NCBI GenBank assembly: GCA_017470535.1
Contig: JAFUYP010000031.1
Location: 1-42,193, forward strand
Direction of reading: 5' to 3'
Length of the DNA: 42,193 nt
DNA from: Ruminococcus sp.
Lineage (GTDB): Bacteria > Bacillota > Clostridia > Oscillospirales > Ruminococcaceae
Part shown: positions 23,314-32,207 of the stretch, one piece after another
How positions within the stretch are numbered: position 1 is the first letter of the stretch
How the letters are laid out: the number at the start of each line of letters is the position of its first letter
Program-made: the position numbers and the translations under genes
Notes under the pieces: model-generated
Database searches by the model: none
The model's input: only the letters and a program-made list of their open reading frames with translations
What the model was told of the DNA's origin: nothing

Positions 23314-24043
23314 CGGCTTTACAAAGAACGCCACGGAGTTTTTGGCAGGGATAAGGGCTAACAACAACAAGGCGTGGTTCGAGCAGCACAAGAGCATTTA
23401 TCAAAGCGAGGTCTACGAGCCGATGTGCGAGCTGGCGGCTGAGCTATTTAAGCCGTACAAAGACCTTGACGGCATGATGTTCAAAGCAGGCAGGATATAC
23501 AAGGATCCTTTCCTGTCGCCGGAGATAAGGTACAGAGATACGATGTGGTTACAGATACGCCACGAGGCTATGTGGTGGAACAAGACACCTGCGTTTTTCT
23601 TTGAGCTATCGCCCGAGGGAGCGGTATTCGGGTTCAAGCTGCCAAAGCCGGACGCAAGCGTTATGGAGCTTTTCAGGATGCAGATAGGCGATGAGCGTGA
23701 CCTGTTTTTATCTCTTATTAATAAGGCAGAGCAGGACGGCAGCATTGAGATAGTGACCGATGAATACAAGCGCAGAAAGCCGGGCTTTACGAAGTTTAAT
23801 GAAAAGTATTTCAACATTCGTGGGATAAGCATTCACCGCACCATAACTGACGGCAGAACGCTTTATTCCAAAAAGCTCAAAGACCATATCAGCAAAACGT
23901 TTGATGAGCTTTTTGAGATAGAGGAATATTTTAACGACCTTGTCGTGACGGACGGCGTTATCAGAGCAAGGCGTGAGATACAGCTCTCAGAGCCGGGCGA
24001 GGCGGTAATGCCAAAGGCGCCTGATGTGGAGTTTATGTGGTAG
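23306..24043 (+). CDS. DUF2461 family protein
   Basis: This 245-residue protein matches the DUF2461 layout: FLAGIRANNNKAWFEQHK near the start, then RYRDTMWLQIRHEAMWWN and FFFELSPEGAVFGFKL, a beta-rich core with conserved aromatic and Arg residues. It is cytoplasmic, with no signal peptide. Its biochemical function is not established. It is translationally coupled to tsaB by an 8-bp overlap (start ATG 23306 with GGGAGG just upstream). Confidence 0.93.
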   Translation: MFNGFTKNATEFLAGIRANNNKAWFEQHKSIYQSEVYEPMCELAAELFKPYKDLDGMMFKAGRIYKDPFLSPEIRYRDTMWLQIRHEAMWWNKTPAFFFELSPEGAVFGFKLPKPDASVMELFRMQIGDERDLFLSLINKAEQDGSIEIVTDEYKRRKPGFTKFNEKYFNIRGISIHRTITDGRTLYSKKLKDHISKTFDELFEIEEYFNDLVVTDGVIRARREIQLSEPGEAVMPKAPDVEFMW

Positions 24044-24045
24044 GT

Positions 24046-24066
24046 GTATTTGCCGTAGGCAAATAC
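24046..24066. other. Perfect short hairpin in the gap before rlmI
   Basis: GTATTTGCC and GGCAAATAC pair perfectly around GTA, directly after the DUF2461 stop. There is no T-run, so it is not a standard terminator; it could stabilise the mRNA end. The rest of 24067-24152 shows nothing I can name. Confidence 0.6.
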
Positions 24067-24152
24067 TTCGGAAGTTATTAGAGGTATGGGCAGGCAAACA
24101 GGCTGACAGCATCAGATAATTGTGCATTGTGAATTGAAAAAGGGGTACATAT

Positions 24153-25379
24153 ATGAAAGCCAGCAGAAATTATCCCGTGTTTGAGGTGTCTAAGAAAAGT
24201 GAGAGGAAGATCAAGGCAGGACACCCGTGGGTATATGACAATGAGATAGAGTCTTCCCCGGAGGAATGTGAGAACGGGTCGCTTGTGGACGTAGTAAGTT
24301 CAAAGGGGGCGTATCTCGGGACGGGGTTTTTAAGTGAGAAAAGCAAGATACGCATTCGTATTCTGTCAGGGAATGCCAATGACAGGTTCGATGAGCCTTT
24401 CTGGGGCAGGCGGATAAAGTATGCGATAGATTACAGGCTATGCGTTATGGGCGATGACTTTGACTGCTGTCGGCTGGTATTCGGTGAGGCAGACGGGCTG
24501 CCGGGGCTGACGGTGGACAAGTACGGTGATATTCTATCGGTCCAGGTGCTGTCCTTCGGGCTTGAAAGGGTAAAGGAGGTCATCTACAAGGCGCTTGTCG
24601 ATGAGCTTGCTTTACATGGTGTGAATGTCCGGGGGATAATGGAGCGAAATGATGTAGCTATAAGAGAGCTTGAGGGGCTTAGTCAGTACAAGGGATGGTA
24701 TCAAGCCGGGTTTCTCCCCTCGCCGCCTGACCACATAACTGAGATAGTGGAAAACGGGATAAAATACAAGGTAGATGTACTTGACGGGCAGAAAACAGGT
24801 TTTTTCTTAGACCAGAAATACAACAGGCTCGCTGCTGCGAAGATAGCAAAGGGCAAGCGTGTGCTTGACTGCTTTACTCACACAGGGTCGTTCGCACTCA
24901 ATGCCGCTATGGGAGGTGCGCAGCACGTTACCGCAGTTGATGTGTCGCAGTTCGCAGTCGATACCGCAAGGGCTAACGCCGAGCGCAACGGGCTTGAGTG
25001 CAAAATGGATTTTGTATGCGCTGATGTTTTTGAGCTGCTGCCAAAGCTCGCAGAGCAAAAGGCAAAGTATGACTTTATCATACTCGATCCGCCGGCGTTC
25101 ACAAAAAGCAGAAGCACCATTAAAAACGCAGGGCGTGGCTACAAGGAGATAAATCTCAGGGCTATGAAGCTGCTGCCGAGGGGCGGCTATCTTGCGACCT
25201 GCTCATGCTCGCATTTTATGGACAGTGAGAGGTTTCTCTCGGTGGTCAAAAGTGCGGCGGACGATGCAGGAGTGACGCTCAAAATGATAGAGGAGCGGCA
25301 TCAGTCGCCAGATCACCCGGTGCTTGTCGGGGTGGAGGAAACGGATTATCTGAAGTTTTACCTGTTTCAGGTGATATAA
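24153..25379 (+). CDS. rlmI: RlmI-type 23S rRNA m5C methyltransferase
   Basis: This 408-residue protein has the length of RlmI. An N-terminal PUA domain (KIKAGHPWVYDNEI, GAYLGTGFLS) precedes the linker motif LDGQKTGFFLDQKYNR and the Rossmann S-adenosylmethionine site RVLDCFTHTGSFALNAAMGG, with VDVSQFAVDTARANAE as motif II. IILDPPAFTKSR (motif IV) and the Cys of TCSCSHFM (motif VI) complete the m5C catalytic set. It should methylate a cytosine in 23S rRNA; the exact base is inferred from E. coli RlmI. The stop is followed by an SD that belongs to the broken dockerin gene. Confidence 0.93.
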   Translation: MKASRNYPVFEVSKKSERKIKAGHPWVYDNEIESSPEECENGSLVDVVSSKGAYLGTGFLSEKSKIRIRILSGNANDRFDEPFWGRRIKYAIDYRLCVMGDDFDCCRLVFGEADGLPGLTVDKYGDILSVQVLSFGLERVKEVIYKALVDELALHGVNVRGIMERNDVAIRELEGLSQYKGWYQAGFLPSPPDHITEIVENGIKYKVDVLDGQKTGFFLDQKYNRLAAAKIAKGKRVLDCFTHTGSFALNAAMGGAQHVTAVDVSQFAVDTARANAERNGLECKMDFVCADVFELLPKLAEQKAKYDFIILDPPAFTKSRSTIKNAGRGYKEINLRAMKLLPRGGYLATCSCSHFMDSERFLSVVKSAADDAGVTLKMIEERHQSPDHPVLVGVEETDYLKFYLFQVI

Positions 25380-25391
25380 GGAGGCATTCTT

Positions 25392-25618
25392 ATGAAGGCA
25401 AAAAGATTGACGGCGAGTATGAGCCGGTATCGGGTGATGTGAACCGTGACGGATACAAAAACATCAATGATGTTTTACTGATACAGCAGTCTATTGCAGG
25501 CTGGGGCGTTGACATTGACAAAGACGCTGCTGATGTCAACGGTGACGGCACAATAAACATAAATGATGTCTTACTGTTACAGCAATATCTGGCAGGCTGG
25601 AAGGTCAAGATAAAATAA
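25392..25618 (+). pseudogene. Dockerin-only protein, broken by a one-base frameshift
   Basis: AAGGAGG at 25378-25384 is ideally placed for ATG 25392, but that frame ends after 16 codons. The next frame encodes two type I dockerin calcium-binding repeats: GDVNRDGYKNINDVLLIQQS and DVNGDGTININDVLLLQQYL, ending LAGWKVKIK at TAA 25618. The poly-A run at 25400-25404 has five A; one extra A would join the two frames into a 75-residue protein starting MKAKKIDGEYEPVSGDVN. Both repeats keep their Asp/Asn ligands and the helical LLxQQ positions, so the decay is recent, or the frameshift is programmed, or it is a sequencing error. No enzyme domain is attached. A terminator follows. Confidence 0.85.
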
Positions 25619-25630
25619 GGGTTATATACA

Positions 25631-25664
25631 AAAGCTCCCACGGACATAAATCCGTGGGAGCTTT
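25631..25664. terminator. Bidirectional terminator between dockerin remnant and ABC operon
   Basis: AAAGCTCCCACGGA pairs perfectly with TCCGTGGGAGCTTT around CATAAA; a T-rich run also follows at 25669-25676. Confidence 0.9.
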
Positions 25665-25680
25665 GATCGTTTTTTTAAGA

Positions 25681-27591
25681 TCAGCTCAGTTCAAACATTC
25701 CGGTGTAGAGCTGGTAGTATTTGCCCTTTTGCTCTATGAGTGAGTCGTGGTCGCCTCGCTCGATTATCTTACCGTGTTCAAGCACCATTATAGCGTTTGA
25801 ATTCCTTACCGTTGAAAGTCTATGGGCGATAACGAATACCGTCCTGCCTTTCATAAGAGAGTCCATTCCCTTTTCGATAAGAGCTTCTGTTCTGGTATCT
25901 ATCGAAGATGTAGCTTCGTCAAGGATAAGCACAGGCGGGTCTGCGACTGCCGCTCTTGCTATGGCTAAAAGCTGGCGCTGACCCTGCGAGAGGTTCGCTC
26001 CGTCGCCGGTTATCATAGTGTCATAGCCCTCCGGCAGGTGCTTTACAAAGCTATGTGCGTTTGCGAGCTTTGATGCCTTGATGACCTCTTCATCGGTAGC
26101 GTCGAGCTTGCCGAAGCGGATATTATCCATAACTGTTCCTGTAAAGAGGTGGGTATCCTGCAATACCATAGACAGAGAACGTCTGAGGTCTGCTTTCTTT
26201 ATCTTATTGATATTGATACCGTCATAGCGTATCTTGCCGTCAGGAACATCATAGAAGCGGTTTATAAGGTTCGTGATAGTCGTCTTGCCTGCACCGGTAG
26301 AGCCGACAAAGGCTATCTTCTGTCCTGCCTTTGCATAGAGTGATATACCGTTCAAAACTGTTTTCTCAGGCTCATAGCCGAATGTCACGTCATCAAATTC
26401 CACCCTGCCCTCAAGCTTTGTATAGGTGACTTCGCCTGTTGCCTGGTGGGGGTGCTTCCATGCCCAGACACCTGTACGCTTATCGCTTTCGGTGATATTG
26501 CCGTTTTCATCTACATTGGCGTTTACAAGCGTTACATAGCCGTCATCGACCTCCGGCTCTTCGTCGATTATGGAGAACACTCTCTCTGCACCTGCAAGTG
26601 CGGAAAGCACCGAATTGAACTGCTGTGAGATCTGCTGGATAGGCATAGCGAAGTTTCTTGTATACTGCAAAAATGCGATTATGACACCGACTGTGAGTAT
26701 ACCGTTTATCGCCATGACACCGCCTATGATAGCTGTGACTGCGTAGTGGATATAGGAAAGGTTATTCATGACAGGTCCCATGATGCTTGCAAAGAAGTTA
26801 GCCTTTGTTGCTGCGTCACGAAGCTCGTCGTTTATCTTATCGAAGTCTGTCTTTGCCTCGTTTTCGTGGCAGAACACCTTTACTACCTTTACGCCCTCTA
26901 TCATCTCCTCGATATAGCCGTTCGCCGCACCGAGAGCCTTCTGCTGCGCCTTGAAGTATGCGCCGGAGCGTGTGCCGATGAACTTGGTTATATTGACTAT
27001 CACAAAGAACAGCACTATAACTATGATAGTGAGCTGCCAGCTGTAATAGCACATCATTATGAAAACGCCTGTTACGGTGATGCCTGCTGAGATAAAGCTC
27101 GCAAGTGAGTTTGAGAGCATCTCTCTTAATGTATCGACATCGTTCGTATAGCGGCTCATCACCTCGCCGTGGGTATGGGTATCGAAAAATCTTACGGGGA
27201 GCGATTCCATTTTATTGAAAAGCTCGACCCTTATCTTATACAGTGCCTTGGTAGAAACATTGAGCATGATACGGGCATAGCAGAAGGTCGACAGCGCACC
27301 TATCACATAAACGCCTGCCATAGTTGCAAGGGTCTTTATGAACTTGTGCATACCCTCGCTCGTTTTATTGCCTATCATGGGCTTTATATCGTCATCTATT
27401 ATCCTTTGCAGAAAAGATGTACCTGCGACCTGTGCAAGTGCCGATATTACGATAAAGACCACAACAAGTACCAAAAATGCCTTATACTCGCTCATATAGC
27501 TGAATATTCTCTTTATTGTACTGAACACGTTCTTGGGCTTTTCACCGGGCTTCATTCCTCTGCCCCTGCCGCCGCCGTTAGGTCCTGCCAT
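25681..27591 (-). CDS. ABC exporter half-transporter with intact ATPase site
   Basis: This 636-residue type IV ABC half-transporter has an N-terminal membrane domain with six helices (e.g. FLVLVVVFIVISALAQVAG) after a Gly-rich start, and a C-terminal nucleotide domain. Its Walker A is GSTGAGKTT, signature LSQGQRQLLAIARA, Walker B VLILDEATSSIDT with the catalytic Glu, and H-loop VIAHRLS, all consensus. It pairs with the upstream gene product, whose site is degenerate, to make a BmrCD/LmrCD-like heterodimeric drug exporter. An extra stretch of about 45 residues (DGYVTLVNANVDENGN to HQATGE) is inserted just before the nucleotide domain. Its start overlaps the stop of the partner gene. Confidence 0.95.
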   Translation of the reverse strand: MAGPNGGGRGRGMKPGEKPKNVFSTIKRIFSYMSEYKAFLVLVVVFIVISALAQVAGTSFLQRIIDDDIKPMIGNKTSEGMHKFIKTLATMAGVYVIGALSTFCYARIMLNVSTKALYKIRVELFNKMESLPVRFFDTHTHGEVMSRYTNDVDTLREMLSNSLASFISAGITVTGVFIMMCYYSWQLTIIVIVLFFVIVNITKFIGTRSGAYFKAQQKALGAANGYIEEMIEGVKVVKVFCHENEAKTDFDKINDELRDAATKANFFASIMGPVMNNLSYIHYAVTAIIGGVMAINGILTVGVIIAFLQYTRNFAMPIQQISQQFNSVLSALAGAERVFSIIDEEPEVDDGYVTLVNANVDENGNITESDKRTGVWAWKHPHQATGEVTYTKLEGRVEFDDVTFGYEPEKTVLNGISLYAKAGQKIAFVGSTGAGKTTITNLINRFYDVPDGKIRYDGININKIKKADLRRSLSMVLQDTHLFTGTVMDNIRFGKLDATDEEVIKASKLANAHSFVKHLPEGYDTMITGDGANLSQGQRQLLAIARAAVADPPVLILDEATSSIDTRTEALIEKGMDSLMKGRTVFVIAHRLSTVRNSNAIMVLEHGKIIERGDHDSLIEQKGKYYQLYTGMFELS

Positions 27592-29321
27592 CAGTCCTCA
27601 TCTCCTTTCTGCTGGGAGTCATAGACTTCCCTGTATACTGCATTTGATGCAAGAAGCTCTTCATGAGTACCTATGCCGTCGATCCTGCCGTCCTCCAAAA
27701 CGATTATCCTGTCGCAGTCCCTGACGGAGGATATTCTCTGGGCTATTATGATAGTTGTAGTATCGCCGAGCTTTTCACGGAAGGCTTTTCTTATACTTGC
27801 ATCTGTCGCTGTATCGACTGCACTGGTAGAGTCATCAAGAATGATGATCTTTGGCTTTTTGAGCAATGCTCTTGCGATACAAAGTCTTTGCTTCTGACCG
27901 CCGGATACATTTACGCCGCCCTGTCCGAGGTCTGTTTCATAGCCGTCGGGGAAGCCGCTGATAAACTCATCAGCGCAGGCGCTCTTACAAGCGTCCTCTA
28001 TCTGCTCATCTGTTGCGTTCTTATCGCCCCAGCGCAGGTTCTCCTTTATCGTTCCCGAGAAAAGGACGTTTTTCTGCAAAACGACCGAAACTGCATCACG
28101 GAGCTTTTCGAGCTTATAGCTCTTGACATTCGCTCCGCCTACCAGCACCTCGCCCTCGGAGGTGTCGTACAGTCTTGGGATAAGGGAAACAAGGGTGGTC
28201 TTTGCAGAGCCGGTCGCACCGATGATACCGATAGTTTCACCGGAGGCAATTTTCAGGTCGATATTTTTGAGCACTGCCTCCTCTGCTGTATCGTTATAGC
28301 CGAAGGTGACGTTTTTAAACTCGACAGAGCCGTCGTAAACCTCTCTTTGAGATGCGTTTTCATCGGTGATGTCGGGCTGCTCGTCGAGCACCTCGACTAT
28401 TCTTGAAACGGACGCTCTTGATATTACGAGCATCATGAATATCATCGAAAGCATCATAAGCGACATAAGTATCTGGTTTATATATGTAACGAATGCCGAG
28501 AGGTCGCCTATCTGCATATCCTCGCCTATTACCATTTTACCGCCGAACCACAGCACGGCTACGATAGTGGCATACATAGTCATCTGCATTATCGGGGAGG
28601 TAAGGATGACGAGCTTTTCTGCGCTTATCTGAGCTTTTCTTACAGCCTCGGCACCCATGCTGAATTTCTTCTTTTCGTTGTCCTCTCTTACGAACGCCTT
28701 GACTGCACGGATACCGATAAGGTTTTCCTGAACGTCGGAGTTCATCTTATCATATCTGTCAAGCATAAGTCTGAATCGTGGGTGCGCCTTTGTCATTATA
28801 AAGGTCATCGACAGTGCAAGCACCGGCACCGACACCAGGAAAACAAGTGACAGGTCGGGCTTTACCCTGACTGCCATTATGAGTGCGCCTATAAGCATCA
28901 CAGGAGAACGGAATGCCATTTTAATGAGCATCATAAAGGAATTCTGAACCATTGTAACGTCTGTGGTGAGTCTGGTGACAAGTGATGCGGTGGAGAAATG
29001 GTCAACATTTTTGAACGAGAAATCCTGCACCTTATTGAACAGCTTGCTTCTCAGGTTCTTTGAAAATCCCATGCTCGCCTTTGAGGAGAAGTACGCACCG
29101 AGAGAGCCGAAGATAAGTGACACTATCGCCATGCCTACCATGAGAAGTCCCATTTTGACGGTATATGCCGTTCCGCCGTCGCCCTCGATACCGTTATTTA
29201 CGATAAGCGACATAACATACGGGATAAGCACCTCCATACCTACCTCGCCTATCATTACCAGCGGTGTGAGCAGCGTATAAAGTCCATAGCCGCTGATACA
29301 GGGTTTAAGTTTCTTTATCAA
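27591..29321 (-). CDS. ABC exporter half-transporter with degenerate ATPase site
   Basis: This 576-residue half-transporter has six membrane helices and a nucleotide domain. The signature VSGGQKQRLCIARAL is canonical, but three catalytic elements are altered: Walker A is GATGSAKTT (Ala for the last Gly), Walker B ends ILDDSTSAVDT (Asp for catalytic Glu), and the H-loop is IIAQRIS (Gln for His). This combination is the mark of the non-hydrolysing subunit of heterodimeric exporters such as BmrC or LmrC. The substrate is probably a drug or toxic amphiphile, judged from MarR control. The gene overlaps marR by 4 bp and its partner by one base. Confidence 0.95.
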   Translation of the reverse strand: MIKKLKPCISGYGLYTLLTPLVMIGEVGMEVLIPYVMSLIVNNGIEGDGGTAYTVKMGLLMVGMAIVSLIFGSLGAYFSSKASMGFSKNLRSKLFNKVQDFSFKNVDHFSTASLVTRLTTDVTMVQNSFMMLIKMAFRSPVMLIGALIMAVRVKPDLSLVFLVSVPVLALSMTFIMTKAHPRFRLMLDRYDKMNSDVQENLIGIRAVKAFVREDNEKKKFSMGAEAVRKAQISAEKLVILTSPIMQMTMYATIVAVLWFGGKMVIGEDMQIGDLSAFVTYINQILMSLMMLSMIFMMLVISRASVSRIVEVLDEQPDITDENASQREVYDGSVEFKNVTFGYNDTAEEAVLKNIDLKIASGETIGIIGATGSAKTTLVSLIPRLYDTSEGEVLVGGANVKSYKLEKLRDAVSVVLQKNVLFSGTIKENLRWGDKNATDEQIEDACKSACADEFISGFPDGYETDLGQGGVNVSGGQKQRLCIARALLKKPKIIILDDSTSAVDTATDASIRKAFREKLGDTTTIIIAQRISSVRDCDRIIVLEDGRIDGIGTHEELLASNAVYREVYDSQQKGDED

Positions 29322-29803
29322 GTCTTATCATTCCTTTCGGGATAATTTGTGCATTTTTCCATAAAGCTGTCTGCCAGCTTTTCAAGGATAGTATTGAGTC
29401 TGTGCGCCTCCTTTTTGGTGACTGCCGACTCTATGAGCTCTTCAAGCTCTAAGATATTTGAAAATGCGACAGATGCCGCCGCCCTGCCCTTATCGGTCAG
29501 GGAAATATACTTTGCCCGTGCGTCCGATTCATTGGCACTTCTTGTGACAAAGCCGCCTTTTTCAAGATTTGCAACTATACTTGTGATAGTTGAGCCGCGT
29601 CTGCCGGTAGCTTTCAGCTCGCTCTGCGCTATCCTGCCGCCGGGAACGTGGGAAAGTCTTACAAGTATCTTTGCCTGCGAATGGGTGATACCGTAGGGGG
29701 CGAGCTTATTATTATTATACACGTCCAGCCAGTGTGCGATGAAATCTATCATAACGGGCGTTTTACGAACAAACTCGTCACGCTCTATGAGCAGCTTATC
29801 CAT
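29318..29803 (-). CDS. MarR-family repressor of the ABC exporter operon
   Basis: This 161-residue winged-helix protein has the MarR DNA-binding region LVRLSHVPGGRIAQSELKATGRRGSTITSIVANLEKGGFV followed by the wing RSANESDARAKYISLTDKGR. A long C-terminal dimerisation helix ends the protein. It is the first gene of the operon marR-ABC-ABC with 4-bp overlaps, and two inverted-repeat operator-like sites lie upstream (29824-29843, 29893-29914). It most likely represses its own operon until a small-molecule ligand binds. The start is ATG 29803 behind GGAGGGAG. Confidence 0.95.
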   Translation of the reverse strand: MDKLLIERDEFVRKTPVMIDFIAHWLDVYNNNKLAPYGITHSQAKILVRLSHVPGGRIAQSELKATGRRGSTITSIVANLEKGGFVTRSANESDARAKYISLTDKGRAAASVAFSNILELEELIESAVTKKEAHRLNTILEKLADSFMEKCTNYPERNDKT

Positions 29804-29823
29804 GATCTCCCTCCTTTTTGAAA

Positions 29824-29843
29824 ATAGTTAGGTATCGAACTAT
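29824..29843. promoter_or_regulatory. MarR operator-like site 1
   Basis: ATAGTTAGGTATCGAACTAT is an inverted repeat placed just downstream of the -10 box of the marR promoter, where bound repressor would block transcription. Confidence 0.8.
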
Positions 29844-29847
29844 ATTT

Positions 29848-29876
29848 ATTATACCGCATCACATCAGAAAGGTCAA
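29848..29876 (-). promoter_or_regulatory. marR-ABC operon promoter
   Basis: On the minus strand TTGACC (29876-29871) and TATAAT (29853-29848) are 17 bp apart. Confidence 0.82.
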
Positions 29877-29892
29877 TATCATTAATCACAAA

Positions 29893-29914
29893 AATAGTTA
29901 GGTGTCTAATTATT
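29893..29914. promoter_or_regulatory. MarR operator-like site 2
   Basis: A second near-palindrome with the same core (AATAGTTAGGTGTCTAATTA) lies upstream of the -35 box. Its copy of TAGTTAGGT is exactly 70 bp from that of site 1, about seven helical turns. Confidence 0.75.
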
Positions 29915-29951
29915 TTTTGTGCAATTTTAAGAAGAGTCGTATCATCTCTAC

Positions 29952-29980
29952 TTGACAAAGGTGCATTATTATTATAAAAT
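29952..29980 (+). promoter_or_regulatory. Promoter of the purine salvage operon
   Basis: TTGACA (29952-29957) and TAAAAT (29975-29980) are 17 bp apart. It is divergent from the marR promoter. Confidence 0.75.
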
Positions 29981-30016
29981 ATAAGTATACATTATATTGT
30001 AACGGAGGTATTTATC

Positions 30017-30862
30017 ATGGGGATATATGAAAAGCTCACACGCTGTCTTGAAAGTGTAAGAGCAAAGACCGACTTTGTTCCGCAGATAGCTCTTGTGCTC
30101 GGGTCGGGGCTTGGCAGCTTTGCTGAGCGCATCAACAAGGCGGCTGAGATAGATTACAAGGATATTGACGGCTTCCCGACATCGACTGTCGAGGGGCACG
30201 CAGGCAGGCTGGTATTCGGCACGCTCGGCGGTGTGAAGCTCGTCTGTATGCAGGGCAGAGTACATTACTATGAGGGGTACGGCATTGAAGATGTCGTTCT
30301 TCCCGCAAGGCTCATGGCGCTGCTGGGGGCTAAGGTGTTATTTCTGACAAATGCGTCGGGCGGTCTTGGCAAGGGCTTCCGGGCAGGCGACTTTATGCTT
30401 ATAAGGGATCACATATCCTGCTTTGTGCCAAATCCTCTGATAGGAAAGAATGTTGACGAGCTGGGGACACGTTTCCCGGACATGAGCGAGGTCTACGACA
30501 AGGAGCTTTGCGGCATAATAAGGGAGAGTGCAAAGGACTGCGGTATAGATCTCAAGGAGGGCGTTTACTGTCAGCTGACAGGTCCGTCGTTTGAAACGCC
30601 TGCGGAGATAAATATGCTTGCACGCTTAGGCGTTGATGCTGTGGGTATGTCAACAGTAGTCGAAGCGATAGCTGCAAGGCACGCCGGAATGAGAGTATGC
30701 GCAGTTTCCTGCGTATGCAATCTTGCAGCAGGCATCTCCCCCACTCCGCTTACCCATGATGAGGTACAGGAGGCAGGAAGACAGGCAGCACCGAAATTCA
30801 AAGCACTCATCACAGAATCGGTAGAGGGCATATCCGATCATCTGTCAACGGTAAGGCTATGA
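30017..30862 (+). CDS. punA: Purine nucleoside phosphorylase
   Basis: This 281-residue protein matches the trimeric PNP family: ALVLGSGLGSFAERI (phosphate loop), VEGHAGRLVFG, MQGRVHYYEGY and LTNASGGLGKGF (the Ser/Asn-rich base region), and the purine-site DAVGMSTVVEAIAARHAGM. It splits purine nucleosides with phosphate into base and ribose 1-phosphate. The start is ATG 30017 behind GGAGGT. The next gene, 52 bp downstream, is a nucleoside deaminase, so together they form a purine salvage unit: deamination of adenosine-type nucleosides followed by phosphorolysis. Confidence 0.95.
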   Translation: MGIYEKLTRCLESVRAKTDFVPQIALVLGSGLGSFAERINKAAEIDYKDIDGFPTSTVEGHAGRLVFGTLGGVKLVCMQGRVHYYEGYGIEDVVLPARLMALLGAKVLFLTNASGGLGKGFRAGDFMLIRDHISCFVPNPLIGKNVDELGTRFPDMSEVYDKELCGIIRESAKDCGIDLKEGVYCQLTGPSFETPAEINMLARLGVDAVGMSTVVEAIAARHAGMRVCAVSCVCNLAAGISPTPLTHDEVQEAGRQAAPKFKALITESVEGISDHLSTVRL

Positions 30863-30914
30863 TGACGTATACAGACAAAAAGATCTCAAATGAGATAATG
30901 AAAGGAAATTTGAT

Positions 30915-32207
30915 ATGATAAGATTTAAGAATGCAAGGATAATGACGCTCGCAGGTGATGATCCGTTTAAGATCACAGAGGGCGAGGTATGGACTGACGG
31001 AGACAAGATAGCATTTATAGGCGTCCCCACAAAGGAGCAGCTTGAAAGCACGAAATTCGAGCGTGAGATATGTGTTATGAAAAATCTGCTGATGCCGTCG
31101 TTTAAAAACGCTCACACACACTCGGCGATGACCTTCCTGCGCTCATATGCAGATGATCTGCCGCTGCAAAAATGGTTGTTTGAAAAGGTATTCCCGCTTG
31201 AAGCAAAGCTCACGGGAGAGGACGTTTACTATTTTACGAAGGTCGCAAATCTTGAATACCTGACAAGCGGCATCACGGCGAGCTTTGATATGTATTTTGA
31301 GCTTGATGACTATGTAAAGGCCTGCACGGAAATGGGCTTTCGCAGTGTGATGTGCGGCTCTGTTTCGGGAGAAGCAGGCAGGATAAAGGAAGTGGAGGAG
31401 AACTTCTTAAAGTACAACGAGGTAAGTCCGCTCATCGGGTACAGGTTAGGGTTCCATGCTGAATACACCTGCGACGAAAAGCTGCTTGAAGCTATGGGCA
31501 GGCTCGCCGAAAAATACAAAGCCCCCGTATACACTCACAACAGCGAGACTGAAAGCGAGGTAGAGGGCTGCATAAACAAATACGGCAAGACCCCGACAGC
31601 GCTGTTTGACAGCTTAGGGATATACAACTTTGGCGGCGGCGGCTTCCACTGCGTTCACATGACAGAGGAGGATCTTGACATATTCAAAAAGAGGGGCGCA
31701 TACATAGTTACTAACCCCGGCTCAAACTCAAAGCTCGCAAGCGGTATCGCAGACATCAGGGCGATGAAGGACAAGGGCATAGGGCTTGCTATCGGAACAG
31801 ACGGACCTGCAAGCAACAATGCGCTCGATATGTTCAGGGAGATGTATCTGATGACGGTGCTTGGCAAGCTGAGAGAAAAGGACGCTGCTGCGTGTGATGC
31901 GTATGATGTGCTTTATGCTGCGACTGTCGGCAGTGCGAAGGCTATGGGGCTTGATGACTGCGACACATTAGAGGTCGGCAAGCAGGCGGACATCATTATG
32001 ATAGATCTTAAACAGCCCAATATGCAGCCGATGAACAACATACCGAAGAACATAGTTTACAGCGGCAGCAAATCAAATGTTGCGCTTACCATGTGTGCAG
32101 GCAAAGTGCTTTATGAAAACGGCAAATTTACAGACTTTGACACAGACGAGATATATAAGGGCGCTCAGGAACGTGCTGTCCGCATCCAGAATGAGGTGAA
32201 AAACTGA
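30915..32207 (+). CDS. Amidohydrolase, MTA/SAH/5'-deoxyadenosine deaminase type
   Basis: This 430-residue protein is a metal-dependent amidohydrolase. Metal ligands are in NAHTHSAMTFLR (HxH), the His of GGGFHCVHMTEEDL, and the Asp of AIGTDGPASNNALDMF; the catalytic HNSET Glu region (VYTHNSETESEV) also fits. The pattern is that of 5'-methylthioadenosine/S-adenosylhomocysteine or 5'-deoxyadenosine deaminases, common in Firmicutes. It removes the 6-amino group of adenosine-like nucleosides that arise from S-adenosylmethionine chemistry, and the neighbouring phosphorylase could use the product. Exact substrate preference cannot be read. The stop overlaps a possible CTG start of the next gene. Confidence 0.92.
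   Translation: MIRFKNARIMTLAGDDPFKITEGEVWTDGDKIAFIGVPTKEQLESTKFEREICVMKNLLMPSFKNAHTHSAMTFLRSYADDLPLQKWLFEKVFPLEAKLTGEDVYYFTKVANLEYLTSGITASFDMYFELDDYVKACTEMGFRSVMCGSVSGEAGRIKEVEENFLKYNEVSPLIGYRLGFHAEYTCDEKLLEAMGRLAEKYKAPVYTHNSETESEVEGCINKYGKTPTALFDSLGIYNFGGGGFHCVHMTEEDLDIFKKRGAYIVTNPGSNSKLASGIADIRAMKDKGIGLAIGTDGPASNNALDMFREMYLMTVLGKLREKDAAACDAYDVLYAATVGSAKAMGLDDCDTLEVGKQADIIMIDLKQPNMQPMNNIPKNIVYSGSKSNVALTMCAGKVLYENGKFTDFDTDEIYKGAQERAVRIQNEVKN

Noticed and set aside
24046-24066. Rho-independent terminator after DUF2461
   Set aside because: The hairpin is perfect but has no T-run, so it is listed only as a hairpin.
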